Assembly: GCA_050633325.1 (NCBI GenBank)
Contig: JBOEGH010000008.1
Coordinates: 186,001 to 250,000, forward strand
Source: UBA1672 sp050633325
GTDB taxonomy: Bacteria; Pseudomonadota; Alphaproteobacteria; Micavibrionales; Micavibrionaceae
Length of the DNA: 64,000 nt
Direction of reading: 5' to 3'
This document shows positions 34,541 to 43,961 of the stretch, piece after piece. The notes beneath the pieces were generated by a model, which saw nothing but the letters and a program-made list of their open reading frames with translations, was not told the DNA's origin and did not search any database. The translations under genes were made by a program, and so were the position numbers. Within the stretch, counting starts at the first letter, position 1. Each line of letters starts with the position of its first letter.

Positions 34541-35853
34541 ATTAATTCTCCGCTTGCATTAAATCCTGTGGCTAGTTGTCCCGTCGGGCAGACTCTTGAT
34601 GTATCAGGGTTTGTGCTACCCGTAAAAATTGACGTGTCAACTGTTAATACTCTTCCATCAATGGGGTCACCTGAGTCCGGATGAGTACTAGGATATATTG
34701 CTGAATTGCAATGTACCTGACTATTTGCAATTTGCATTACTGCCTGTGTTCCTTCTATCGTGCCAAGTGGGTCACATCTCATTTGTGGTAGTGTCCCTGT
34801 TATCAGTTCCGGATCCACACAATCATTACCATTTTCATCGCAAAGCTGATCAGATTGCAATGTGCCATTGGTTCTGATATTTCCAACAACCTCAACACTT
34901 GCGCGTGGTATGGCTGTTCCAATGCCTATTCGTGTTGACATTGTTATTAGATATGGTGTGTGGTTAGGGTGCTGAAACCATGTTTGTTCCGGCAGAGATA
35001 TTTGCGCACGTGTCATGTCGTCAAAAAAGTTTGGACCCGGCACAGTAGCAAGTGCAGAATCACTGTCGTTTGGATTTTTATCATAGAAAAAAGTATCATC
35101 AAGATCACAATTTTCATGATCAAATCCATTTGCAGGTATTGCACATGGTTGAGTAGCTACACCATCTTTTGTATATCCGCCGAATGCAGTTTCACCAGTT
35201 GAAAACAAGAAGAAATCAACGCTATCTATTTTCTCATCAGGCGTTCCATTATCAGCAAGAGTGGGCGCAGTACCATTTTCGATCCGTAATCTGATAGCCT
35301 CAGAGCTGTCAACCGCAAGAACACGTATTCGGCCGTTATTTCCCTGGAATGTTGTATCATCGGTTTGCTCGAATGTTACGGCGTATATTATTTTGTTACC
35401 CCAGAAGTCCAGTGCTTGTTCTTGTGGCATTAATAATGTTGAAAAAGGAACAGCACCGATTATAATGGCATCAGTCGTATCACTGGTTTTACATATTCCT
35501 TCTGACCCTACCCAAGCTGGGTCAATACATAATTTTATATTTGCTAAAGTACAATCACCAGATTCACCAAATGATGGGTCATTTTCCCCCAGTGATACAC
35601 TAGCCGGACATGGGTATTCAAAGTTATCACCGTAATAGAATTGGTTTATTGCGGTTTCTGAATTTGCCAGAGTTCCTTGTGTGGTCTCCCAGCTTTCTGT
35701 TATTAGATCTACTTTATATGTCTGTATAATTGGAACCATAATTAGCCCAACCATAGTCAGAGCAATTGCCGCTTCTATTAGTGTGAAGCCAGCATCATTG
35801 GTTTCTCCTATGCGCGGTTTTTTAGCAATGTTAAACAAGCTTTTTTTATACAT
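34525..35853 (-). CDS. Large prepilin-like protein with tail-fibre-type motif (442 aa)
   Basis: First gene of the operon. Class III signal NDAGFTLIEAAIALTMVGLI (cleavage after Gly22, Glu27 at mature +5). The body has YPCPASVSLGENDPSFGESG, FFLFSTGETAFGGY, HENCDLDDTFFY, a fibre-like segment RIGIGTAIPRASVEVVGNI, and ends CPTGQLATGFNASGELICVIP. ATG 35853 is chosen: AAGAG lies upstream and an extended -10 promoter at 35895-35903 would make the longer frame (from 35889) leaderless. Likely secreted through a type IV pilus or type II secretion type machine encoded elsewhere. Confidence 0.8.
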   Translation of the reverse strand: MYKKSLFNIAKKPRIGETNDAGFTLIEAAIALTMVGLIMVPIIQTYKVDLITESWETTQGTLANSETAINQFYYGDNFEYPCPASVSLGENDPSFGESGDCTLANIKLCIDPAWVGSEGICKTSDTTDAIIIGAVPFSTLLMPQEQALDFWGNKIIYAVTFEQTDDTTFQGNNGRIRVLAVDSSEAIRLRIENGTAPTLADNGTPDEKIDSVDFFLFSTGETAFGGYTKDGVATQPCAIPANGFDHENCDLDDTFFYDKNPNDSDSALATVPGPNFFDDMTRAQISLPEQTWFQHPNHTPYLITMSTRIGIGTAIPRASVEVVGNIRTNGTLQSDQLCDENGNDCVDPELITGTLPQMRCDPLGTIEGTQAVMQIANSQVHCNSAIYPSTHPDSGDPIDGRVLTVDTSIFTGSTNPDTSRVCPTGQLATGFNASGELICVIP

Positions 35854-35894
35854 TAAGTAACTCTTAAATTTACACAAAATAATATTCAAAGCGT

Positions 35895-35903
35895 ATTATA
35901 TCA
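35895..35903 (-). promoter_or_regulatory. Extended -10 promoter of the pilin-like operon
   Basis: On the minus strand TGATATAAT is a perfect -10 box with the TGn extension; no good -35 is seen 17 bases upstream, as usual for extended -10 promoters. It lies 42 bases before the chosen start of the 442-aa gene. Confidence 0.55.
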
Positions 35904-35986
35904 CGATTTTAGTTAAAATTTTATGAAATTTACGAAGGGGGGGATCGAGTTCATAATATCTATCGTATTATTAACGTATATTACCG

Positions 35987-36499
35987 TTAATTTATGATCT
36001 CAAGGTCTACAGCTTCTCTTCCTTTATCGACAAGCTTAAGGGTTACTCGCACTCGTTGCCCTGCTTCTAAGCCTTCCATTTCCAGACTATCTAACAGGGT
36101 TTTGTGTATGAATATATCTTTCATGCCATCGTCAGGTATAATAAATCCAAATCCTTTTTCGGGTTTGTACCATTTAACCAATCCACCCATTGTGATTGTG
36201 CCTGTTTCCTCGTCTACTTCTGGCATTGTGCTTACGGCACCTTTGTCCAAGACTTCAATGACTTCGCGTACTTGGCAACCTTTACTACCATTGAAGACTT
36301 TGCACATTAAAATTGCGCCTTCACCAATGGAATGTAATCCTGCTTGTTGCAGCGTTGTTATGTGCAAAAATGCGTCAAAACTGCCTTCGTCGGGGACAAG
36401 GAATCCGAATCCTTTCGCGCCATTAAACCATTTTAAATGCATTTTTACGGTAGAGAGCTCTTCCTCAGGAGGAGTAGATTGAACGTTTTCTTGCAACAT
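35987..36499 (-). CDS. Two-domain cold-shock protein
   Basis: A 170-aa protein with two cold-shock (CSD) domains. Domain 1 (about 18-85) has HLKWFNGAKGFGFLVPDEG and DAFLHITTL; domain 2 (about 103-170) has GGLVKWYKPEKGFGFIIPDDG and DIFIHKTLL. Both keep the RNP1 (KGFGF) and RNP2 (FLH/FIH) RNA-binding motifs. Double-CSD proteins are typical of alphaproteobacteria. It is monocistronic and divergent from fadD. Confidence 0.93.
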   Translation of the reverse strand: MLQENVQSTPPEEELSTVKMHLKWFNGAKGFGFLVPDEGSFDAFLHITTLQQAGLHSIGEGAILMCKVFNGSKGCQVREVIEVLDKGAVSTMPEVDEETGTITMGGLVKWYKPEKGFGFIIPDDGMKDIFIHKTLLDSLEMEGLEAGQRVRVTLKLVDKGREAVDLEIIN

Positions 36500-36731
36500 T
36501 AAGAACGCCTTTACTTTAACTTAGAAATACTTACCAGAATTGATACGCAGAAACATAGCAGACATGCTATAAAGACATAATGCCAGATTTATTGCGTAAA
36601 ATCTAGGGGCTTTTGTTGCATACATACAATGTGATGTTTTTTTCATATAATTTTATTAGTGCAGCATATGTTTTTTTCTTAGAGATGAAGTCTTGTGATA
36701 TAATACAAAAAACGAAGGGTTATTATAAAAT

Positions 36732-38426
36732 ATGACAGATGAACAGCATATATGGCTTAAAAATTATCCATCGAAAGTAGATTGGAATATAGATATACAG
36801 GAAAAACCTGTTTTTTCTATGTTGCAGGAGACCGCAGAAAAATTTCCATTATATGCTGCATTTGACTTTTTGGGTCGTAAATATAATTGGCAAGAAATTC
36901 ATGATTTGTCTGTCCGTATGGCTAAAGGGCTTCAAGATAAGGGGGTAGGCAAAGGGCAACGGGTTGGTTTGTTCCTTCCTAATTGTCCGTATTTTATTGT
37001 CTCTTACTATGCTGTGTTAATGACAGGTGCGACAGTTGTTAATCTTAACCCTCTTTATGCTGAGGATGAGTTGTCGCATTTAATTGAGGATAGTGAAACC
37101 GACCTTGTAGTTACCTTAGATTTGGCGGTGTTATACGATAAAATGCACAAGATGCTGCATTCTACTCGTTTGAAAAACCTTATATTATGTTCATTTACTG
37201 ATGTTTTACCATTTCCAAAAAATATCCTGTTTCCATTGCTAAAGCGTAGTGATATGGCGAAATTGGGTTCGGAAAAAAGAATTATACGTTTTGATGATTT
37301 AGTACAAAATGATGCGAAAGTTGCCATACCTGATATAGACCCTGTGAATGACATTGCGGTATTGCAATATACAGGTGGTACTACGGGGTTGCCAAAGGGG
37401 GCGATGCTCACCCATTATAATATATATGCTAATGCAATACAGGCGAAGGAATGGTTTCACCAAATAGAAGCGGGCAAGGAAAAGATGCTTGGTGTTTTGC
37501 CGTTCTTTCATGTATTTGCCATGACGGCTGTTATGAATTTCAGTGTAATTAATGCGCTAGAGATTATTGCTATGCCGCGTTTTGAATTGAAAGATGCTCT
37601 GAGTCTTATAGCAAAGAAAAAGCCGAGTGTCTTCCCTGCTGTTCCCGCGATATATAGTGCGATAAATAACTCACCTTTGCGTGATAAATATGACCTGTCT
37701 TCTGTAAGGTATTGTTTGTCGGGTGGAGCGCCGTTACCAATGAAGGTAAAAGAGAAATTTGAAAGCATTACGGGTTGTAGCGTTATTGAAGGGTATGGCC
37801 TTACTGAAAGCTCTCCTGTTGTTTGTGGGAACGTTATTGATGGTTTGTATAAGGAAGGATCAATCGGATTACCATTTCCACGCACAATTATAGAGATTAT
37901 TGATATTGAAGATAAATCTACATCTGTCCCGTTAGGTACGCGTGGGGAGCTTTGTATTCGTGGGCCGCAAGTGATGAAAGGGTATTTAAACAAAGATGAG
38001 GCCACAGCAGATACTTTGCGTGATACTGGTGATGGTGATTTGCGTTTGCATACCGGTGATATCGCAATAATGGATGAGGATGGTTATGTCTTTATTGTTG
38101 ATCGCCTAAAGGACATGATAATTACTAATGGATACAACGTATATCCACGAAATGTTGAGGAGGCAATATATAAACACCCAAGTGTTGAGGAGTGTATTGT
38201 TGCAGGTTTACCGGATGACAGGCGTGGTGAAATTGTTAAGGCATGGATAAAATTAAGGGATGGACGCGAACTTAATTCATCCGACTTGAAAGAGTTTCTA
38301 AAAGAAAAAATTTCTCCTATGGAGATCCCTAAACGCATAGAGTTCAGGGAAGAGCCTTTGCCTAAGACAATGATAGGGAAGTTAAGTAAGAAAGATATTA
38401 TTGCTGAAGAAATGTCAGGTGGGTAA
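36732..38426 (+). CDS. fadD: Long-chain fatty-acid--CoA ligase
   Basis: Activates fatty acids to acyl-CoA through an acyl-adenylate. The 564-aa protein has the AMP-binding P-loop-like YTGGTTGLPKGAMLTH, GYGLTESSPVV, the TGDIAIMDEDGYVFIVDR hinge region and C-terminal PKTMIGKLSKKDI with the catalytic Lys. It starts with MTDEQHIWLKNYP as many FadD proteins do. It would feed the beta-oxidation cluster at 54754-60976. Confidence 0.93.
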   Translation: MTDEQHIWLKNYPSKVDWNIDIQEKPVFSMLQETAEKFPLYAAFDFLGRKYNWQEIHDLSVRMAKGLQDKGVGKGQRVGLFLPNCPYFIVSYYAVLMTGATVVNLNPLYAEDELSHLIEDSETDLVVTLDLAVLYDKMHKMLHSTRLKNLILCSFTDVLPFPKNILFPLLKRSDMAKLGSEKRIIRFDDLVQNDAKVAIPDIDPVNDIAVLQYTGGTTGLPKGAMLTHYNIYANAIQAKEWFHQIEAGKEKMLGVLPFFHVFAMTAVMNFSVINALEIIAMPRFELKDALSLIAKKKPSVFPAVPAIYSAINNSPLRDKYDLSSVRYCLSGGAPLPMKVKEKFESITGCSVIEGYGLTESSPVVCGNVIDGLYKEGSIGLPFPRTIIEIIDIEDKSTSVPLGTRGELCIRGPQVMKGYLNKDEATADTLRDTGDGDLRLHTGDIAIMDEDGYVFIVDRLKDMIITNGYNVYPRNVEEAIYKHPSVEECIVAGLPDDRRGEIVKAWIKLRDGRELNSSDLKEFLKEKISPMEIPKRIEFREEPLPKTMIGKLSKKDIIAEEMSGG

Positions 38427-38436
38427 TGATAATAGT

Positions 38437-38970
38437 CTAATCATTATCCCTTAAATTAAGTTGATATTTTAGGCTTATTTCTGTTGTTCCGTCACCGTAA
38501 GTCTCTTTCTCTTCGCCTATATATTTAAATCCATTTTTTATTATGGCTTTTGACGATACGGTGTTTCCTTTTCTGTGACTGATTTTTAATATGTTGGTGT
38601 TTGGGTTATTTTTTGCCCATTCCAGACGTGCATTGTACAGTAGAGATGATAAGCCTAATCCCCTGAAATTAGGGTGCACAAACCCCATTGCAAGATATGC
38701 TATGTCTTTATGGGCTTCTAATTCTGGTTTGAAAATTGACGCAATTCCAATCAATATATCGTTATTAAATAGTCCGAAAACTCTTTTATTATCTCCGACT
38801 AAATAATCTTCCCATTCTGCGTCGCTGCGTTTAGATGCTTTGTCCGCGTTATCAAGAAAATATTGCGGATATTCACGTAACGCACCTAGTCGCACCTCCT
38901 TGAACGACTGAACATCTGAGGCGCTTAACGTACGAACACTGAAGTTATTATGAGGGTGAGGAGAGGGCAT
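38437..38970 (-). CDS. GNAT-family N-acetyltransferase
   Basis: A 177-aa GNAT protein. The acetyl-CoA-binding motif A is visible as LAMGFVHPNFRGLGLSSLL followed by LEWAKNN, with the later ILKISHRKGNTVSSKAIIKNGF strand-helix typical of the fold. Substrate unknown. It ends 11 bases from convergent fadD. It starts 3 bases after the pheT stop on the same strand, so it is probably part of the pheT transcript. Confidence 0.85.
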   Translation of the reverse strand: MPSPHPHNNFSVRTLSASDVQSFKEVRLGALREYPQYFLDNADKASKRSDAEWEDYLVGDNKRVFGLFNNDILIGIASIFKPELEAHKDIAYLAMGFVHPNFRGLGLSSLLYNARLEWAKNNPNTNILKISHRKGNTVSSKAIIKNGFKYIGEEKETYGDGTTEISLKYQLNLRDND

Positions 38971-38973
38971 AGT

Positions 38974-41382
38974 TTAACCCCTTAAAACTCCACCACATTT
39001 ATTGGCAACAGCATCAATAACGCTATTCATAATTTCTTCAAGCTCTTCTTCGGTTAAGGTAGAGGCCGTTGGCTGAATTGTAATATTAAGCGCAAGTGAC
39101 TTATGGCCGTCATCTACGCCTTTACCAACATAAACATCAAATATATCCGCATCAGTAATCAGTTTCTTATCTGCGGATTTGGCTGCTCTTATTACTTCAT
39201 TTGCGCTTATGTCGCTTTTTACAATAAATGCGAAATCACGGCTCAACGGTTGTAATGGTGAAATATCTAGCAGAGGTCTTGATGTTCCCTTCTTACGTGC
39301 AGCGGGTATGTTTTCTAAAAATACTTCAAACCCAACTACTGTATCTTTAATGTCCATTGTATCGAGAATGGCCGGGTGAATCTCGCCAAATTGTGCAATA
39401 ATATTTTTGCCCAGCCTTAATACACCTGATCTTCCCGGGTGATAATAATCCGGCGCATCGCGTGATATTTGGGCATTATTCGCAGGCGCTCCGCAGGCGT
39501 TTAATACTGCTAAAACATCTGATTTAGCATCATAAGCATCAACATTACGTTCTGTCATGTCATCTGACCACTGTCTTGATGTTTTTGATCCAGAGCGTAT
39601 ACCGGCTGCAACATAATCCTGACCATCAGGTTTTGATGTCTTGAATACAGGGCCAACTTCGCACAGTGCAACATCTGCAAATCCACGTGTTGCATTTCTC
39701 CCTGCCGCTTCTATTAGATTAGGCAGGATAGAAGGGCGCATCTGATTCAATTCAGAGCTTATTGGATTTCCAAGCGTTAGGGCAGGGTTGTCGTTTGACC
39801 CGAAATGTTTGGCCAATCCTTTTGGCATGAACGACCATGTAACACATTCATTTAGACCTTCTGCTGCCATTGATGCGCGCGCTAGCCTTGAGCGTGTCAA
39901 TTTTTGTGTTTCCGACGGAGATGTTACCGAATTTTCGCTACGTACTGATACAGGTGTGATTTTATCATAACCGTAAATACGAATAACTTCTTCTGTCAGG
40001 TCGGCGGCACCTTCTACATCATTTCTCCATGATGGTGGTCTGACCTTGTATGTATCGCCTTCTTGGTCTGTGTTAAATCCAAGCCGTTGCAAAATATCAA
40101 TTTGTTGCGCGGTATCTACGTCTACTCCGCATAATTTTTCGGTGAATTTAGGGTCGAAGTTTATGTCTCGTTCCCATTCAGGTTCATCACCTGCTTTTAC
40201 AATATTACTTATCTCGCTTTTATCTGTTCCGCATAGCTCTAAGATAAGCCGTGTAGCCATTTCTATACCTGTTTTTGTGAACATTGGGTCTACGCCACGA
40301 TCAAAACGGTAACGTGCGTCGCTTTGGATGCTCATGTCGCGGCCAGCACGTGCAATACGCATAGGGTTGAAAAACGCGCTTTCTACAAAAACATTGGTGG
40401 TGTCTTCGGTGCAACCTGTCGATAACCCGCCAACTATTCCACCAAGGCCTATCAGACCGCTGTCATCTGTTATGCCAACTGCACCTTCAATAACGTCATA
40501 ACTTTTGTCATTTAATGCATCTATTTTTTCATTTTCAGATGTGGTTCTTACAACTATATTGCCCTGAATTTTATCCGCATCAAAAACATGAAGGGGACGA
40601 CATTGATCCATAGTCATAAGGTTGGTTATATCAACTAATGCAGAAATAGGGCGTAATCCAACCGCATTAAGCATATCTTGTAACCAAGCAGGTGAAGGCC
40701 CGTTTTTCACATTTTTTATCATACGTCCGTAGAATAATTTACACCCATCTGTGTCCTCAATTTTAACATCAATGGGTGAGTTAAATGTTCCTGTGACGGG
40801 ACTTTCATCTTGATCTTTTAATGTTCCCAATCCGGCCGCGGCAAGGTCACGCGCAATGCCGCGAACTCCGGCACAATCGGCACGGTTAGGAGTTAACCCG
40901 ATTTCTATGATTTTTTCATCTAAATTGTAAATATCGGCAATAGGAGTTCCTATTTCATATTTATCATCAACATCAATGATACCTTCATGTTCATCAGAAA
41001 GGCACATTTCACGTTCCGATACCATCATACCATTAGATTCAATGCCACGTATTTTTGTTTTCTTTAAGGTAACATCCAAACCTGGAATATATGTTCCTGA
41101 TGGGGCAAAAACTGCTTTCATACCTTCGCGTGCGTTAGGTGCGCCACAAACCACCTGCACGGTTTTACCATCGTCGGTTTTTACTTGGCATACTTTAAGT
41201 TTGTCTGCATCGGGATGCTTTTCTGCTGATATAACTTCGGCCACTTTAAATGAAGCAAATTCTTTGCCTTTGTCTTCAAATTCTTCCAATTCCAAGCCGA
41301 TATCGGTCAGAACACGGCAAATTTCTTCATCGCTTGCATCTGTTTCTAGGTGACGTTTTAGCCAGTTAATCGTAAATTTCAT
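38974..41382 (-). CDS. pheT: Phenylalanine--tRNA ligase beta subunit
   Basis: Large subunit of the heterotetrameric PheRS. The 802-aa protein has the N-terminal tRNA-binding (EMAP-like) domain (about 40-150), the B3/B4 editing domain (about 210-385), the B5 domain (about 400-475), a catalytic-like core and the C-terminal anticodon-binding FDX-ACB domain (about 705-800). Length is normal. It normally follows pheS directly; here pheS is 1.36 kb away with two genes between, one of them on the opposite strand. Confidence 0.97.
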   Translation of the reverse strand: MKFTINWLKRHLETDASDEEICRVLTDIGLELEEFEDKGKEFASFKVAEVISAEKHPDADKLKVCQVKTDDGKTVQVVCGAPNAREGMKAVFAPSGTYIPGLDVTLKKTKIRGIESNGMMVSEREMCLSDEHEGIIDVDDKYEIGTPIADIYNLDEKIIEIGLTPNRADCAGVRGIARDLAAAGLGTLKDQDESPVTGTFNSPIDVKIEDTDGCKLFYGRMIKNVKNGPSPAWLQDMLNAVGLRPISALVDITNLMTMDQCRPLHVFDADKIQGNIVVRTTSENEKIDALNDKSYDVIEGAVGITDDSGLIGLGGIVGGLSTGCTEDTTNVFVESAFFNPMRIARAGRDMSIQSDARYRFDRGVDPMFTKTGIEMATRLILELCGTDKSEISNIVKAGDEPEWERDINFDPKFTEKLCGVDVDTAQQIDILQRLGFNTDQEGDTYKVRPPSWRNDVEGAADLTEEVIRIYGYDKITPVSVRSENSVTSPSETQKLTRSRLARASMAAEGLNECVTWSFMPKGLAKHFGSNDNPALTLGNPISSELNQMRPSILPNLIEAAGRNATRGFADVALCEVGPVFKTSKPDGQDYVAAGIRSGSKTSRQWSDDMTERNVDAYDAKSDVLAVLNACGAPANNAQISRDAPDYYHPGRSGVLRLGKNIIAQFGEIHPAILDTMDIKDTVVGFEVFLENIPAARKKGTSRPLLDISPLQPLSRDFAFIVKSDISANEVIRAAKSADKKLITDADIFDVYVGKGVDDGHKSLALNITIQPTASTLTEEELEEIMNSVIDAVANKCGGVLRG

Positions 41383-41612
41383 TTAAACATCCGTTTATGT
41401 ATTTTTGCATTTTTTATTAATCGCCTATCTAAACGCAAAACCATTTATTTTCCAAGGGTTTTATTACGTTTTAGATATTGTTTTACTCATGGGTTTTATA
41501 AATCAAAAAGTTTGCTACTACTGTAATGCTTATGGTAGTATCTGTAAGTAATGGGTGGCAGCATATAAAAAACAAAAATAGCTGCGTTGAAATATAATTT
41601 GGAGATTAAATC

Positions 41613-42269
41613 ATGTCTGAAGTATCTGTTGAAGATGGGCAAGCGAAAGAGGCTGTTGCTCTGACTGAAGATCAGGAAAAAAATAAACATATTCTATTAA
41701 CGTTGTTGGAAGATAAGGGAATTGACCTTGAAGGTGACTTCGGTATTGGGTCTTTCCTTTCTATGTTTAAGGCAATGTCTGACCCTGAATTCATGGCGGA
41801 AGTGTTTCAAACTATAGGTGATATGTCTGCTGATGGTGATGAAGGTGTTAAGGTAATAGCAGGACTTCTAGGTGCTGCAGAAGATGTAAATAATAAAGCT
41901 GCTACAGTAGAACCCGAATCTCCAGAGGTGGAAGTTGCTGATGTTGATGTGACGGAAGCCGTGCCAACTGAGGGTAATAATAACCAAGATGGTGTCGGCA
42001 CCACTAAGGATTTGGGTGGTGTTGATGGTACTGCTGTAACTTATATTACGCCTGATAAGCCTGCGGATGTTCAGGTTGAAGGAACATCGGTAGTTAAAGA
42101 TGCAATGGAAGATGGCTCTACGGTTGTTGCAGGGTCTTTTAATAATAATGTTGCCGCCGAAGGTGCTCAGGTTAACGCGACTGTTGATCAGGATGTTGTT
42201 GCGTCCGCAGAAGTTTCCGCTCCGTTGGATTTTACGGTAACTGGACAGCAAAATACTAACTCAATGTAG
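41613..42269 (+). CDS. Acidic, Arg-free hypothetical protein, 218 aa
   Basis: Not recognised. Strongly acidic; contains no Arg, Cys or Trp. The N-terminal half is helical (LLTLLEDKGIDLEGDFGIGS, then FLSMFKAMSDPEFMAEVFQT), while the C-terminal half is low-complexity Val/Asp/Gly/Asn/Thr-rich with beta-type repeats. Start ATG 41613 has GGAG at 41600-41603. It sits on the opposite strand between pheS/GNAT and pheT, breaking the usual pheST operon. No signal peptide is visible. Confidence 0.7.
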   Translation: MSEVSVEDGQAKEAVALTEDQEKNKHILLTLLEDKGIDLEGDFGIGSFLSMFKAMSDPEFMAEVFQTIGDMSADGDEGVKVIAGLLGAAEDVNNKAATVEPESPEVEVADVDVTEAVPTEGNNNQDGVGTTKDLGGVDGTAVTYITPDKPADVQVEGTSVVKDAMEDGSTVVAGSFNNNVAAEGAQVNATVDQDVVASAEVSAPLDFTVTGQQNTNSM

Positions 42270-42280
42270 GTTTGTGAGCT

Positions 42281-42724
42281 TTAGCTTATTGGTAGAACAT
42301 AAAAGGTAAAGTCTAGCTTTATTCCGAAATTTTCGTACATGGCTTTGGCTTCTTTGTTACCCACTTGGGTAAGCCAGTACATGCGCCCCCATTTTTCTTT
42401 CTTGCCAATTTCTGTTATTTCGTTAACTAGACGTTTTCCAATTCCCTTGCGTCTATGGTTGGGGGATACGTAAACGTCTTGCATGTAACATACGGGGTTA
42501 ATCTGTCCGGTTGTTGGGTGTAAAATGTAATGTGCAATGCCAAGTAACTCGTCATTCATTTCTGCGGCAAGACCATTTACTTGCGTATTATTGGTATCGC
42601 AAAGGCGACTCCATGTCTCTGTAGTCACGGCTTCATCACGTTGTCCCATATTGTTACCATCCCAAAGGGGTAGCCAATTTGCAAAATCGTCAAATTGTAA
42701 GGGGCGTATGATTATGCGGTTCAA
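42281..42724 (-). CDS. GNAT-family N-acetyltransferase
   Basis: A 147-aa single-domain GNAT protein: IIRPLQFDDFANWLPLWDG at the start, motif A YVSPNHRRKGIGKRLVNEI and NKEAKAMYENFG at the end, all typical. TTG 42724 is chosen because AGGTGA lies 4 bases upstream on the minus strand and the family starts IIIRPL there; a longer frame from TTG 42745 abuts the pheS stop. It is co-directional with pheS and likely co-transcribed. Substrate unknown. Confidence 0.85.
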   Translation of the reverse strand: MNRIIIRPLQFDDFANWLPLWDGNNMGQRDEAVTTETWSRLCDTNNTQVNGLAAEMNDELLGIAHYILHPTTGQINPVCYMQDVYVSPNHRRKGIGKRLVNEITEIGKKEKWGRMYWLTQVGNKEAKAMYENFGIKLDFTFYVLPIS

Positions 42725-42745
42725 ATATTCACCTATGATTTGCAA

Positions 42746-43855
42746 TTATTTCTGTTTAACGCCAGTTGCATTATTGGGACGATCTAGGGGATCAAATCCA
42801 TAATGCTGCAACCATCTAATGTCGCTTTCGTAGAATGTACGAAGGTCAGGTATACCGTATTTTAACATTGCCATACGCTCAATCCCCATACCAAAGGCAA
42901 AACCTTGATATTCCTCGGGATCAAGTCCACAGTTTTTAAGTACATTAGGATGCACCATGCCACATCCCAAAATTTCCATCCAACTATCTACTGACCCATC
43001 TTTATTCGCACCAATTTTCAGTCCACCAGTTTTGCGAGAGCAAGCAATGTCCATTTCTGCTCCCGGTTCAACAAATGGGAAGAAGCTGGGGCGGAATTGA
43101 ACGGTTAGATCGTCAAGTTCGAAAAATGCGCGTACAAAATCTTGTAAGCATCCTTTTAGATGGCCCATATTGGTGGTCTTATCAATCATAAGACCCTCCA
43201 TTTGATGGAACATTGGCGTGTGCGTCATGTCATAGTCTGATCTGTATGTACGGCCAAAACAAATTATTTTGTGCGGTGGCTTGTTGTCTTGCATATGACG
43301 TATTTGAACGGACGATGTGTGCGTGCGTAGTAGCTTCTTTATATGTTCTCCTTGCGCTTCCTCATCATCAGGTAAGAAGAACGTATCTTGCATTTCACGC
43401 GCGGGATGTCCTGGTGGGAAGTTAAGCGCAGTAAAATTGTAGAAATCATCTTCGATGTCCGGTCCTTCTGCAACGGCAAAACCCATATCGGCAAAAATAG
43501 CGGTTAATTCCTCAATTGTTTGAGAGATAGGGTGGATATGCCCTTTATCTTTTTGGCGCGGAGATAGGGTTATATCAATAGTCTCATTTGCCAGACGTGC
43601 ATCCATCTCTTGTTTTTTAAGCGCAGATTCTTGCGTTTTTATAAGATCTGCGATTTCATTTTTCAAAACGTTAAGGGCTTGCCCCTTTGTTTTGCGCTCT
43701 TCCGCATCCATTTTACCCAAGGTTTTCATAAGTGCGGTTATGCGCCCTTTTTTTCCAAGAACGGTAACCCGAACATCATCAAGGGTTTTTAGATCGTTTG
43801 CCGCCGTAATTTCGCCTGCAATTTCAGTCTTTAAATTTTGTATATCATTGCTCAT
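42746..43855 (-). CDS. pheS: Phenylalanine--tRNA ligase alpha subunit
   Basis: Catalytic subunit of PheRS. The 369-aa protein has an N-terminal coiled coil (about 1-95) and the class II core (about 105-355) with motif 2 FGRTYRSDYDMTHTPMFHQM, GCGMVHPNVLKNCG and motif 3 GFAFGMGIERMAML. Length is slightly above the E. coli enzyme. rplT and rpmI lie upstream on the same strand, but a HAD gene and two plus-strand genes now intervene. Confidence 0.97.
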   Translation of the reverse strand: MSNDIQNLKTEIAGEITAANDLKTLDDVRVTVLGKKGRITALMKTLGKMDAEERKTKGQALNVLKNEIADLIKTQESALKKQEMDARLANETIDITLSPRQKDKGHIHPISQTIEELTAIFADMGFAVAEGPDIEDDFYNFTALNFPPGHPAREMQDTFFLPDDEEAQGEHIKKLLRTHTSSVQIRHMQDNKPPHKIICFGRTYRSDYDMTHTPMFHQMEGLMIDKTTNMGHLKGCLQDFVRAFFELDDLTVQFRPSFFPFVEPGAEMDIACSRKTGGLKIGANKDGSVDSWMEILGCGMVHPNVLKNCGLDPEEYQGFAFGMGIERMAMLKYGIPDLRTFYESDIRWLQHYGFDPLDRPNNATGVKQK

Positions 43856-43961
43856 GCGGGTGATTTAACACGAGATTGATCTAAAAATAAAGCACAAATA
43901 CTGAGGTTTTTTCACTTGGGCTATGATAGTGTAGTGGCAGATCAGTAAACAGGGGATTGGT

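Noticed and set aside
38427..38454. Hairpin between fadD and the GNAT gene as a terminator
   Set aside because: Stem is short, A/T-only and without a convincing T-run.
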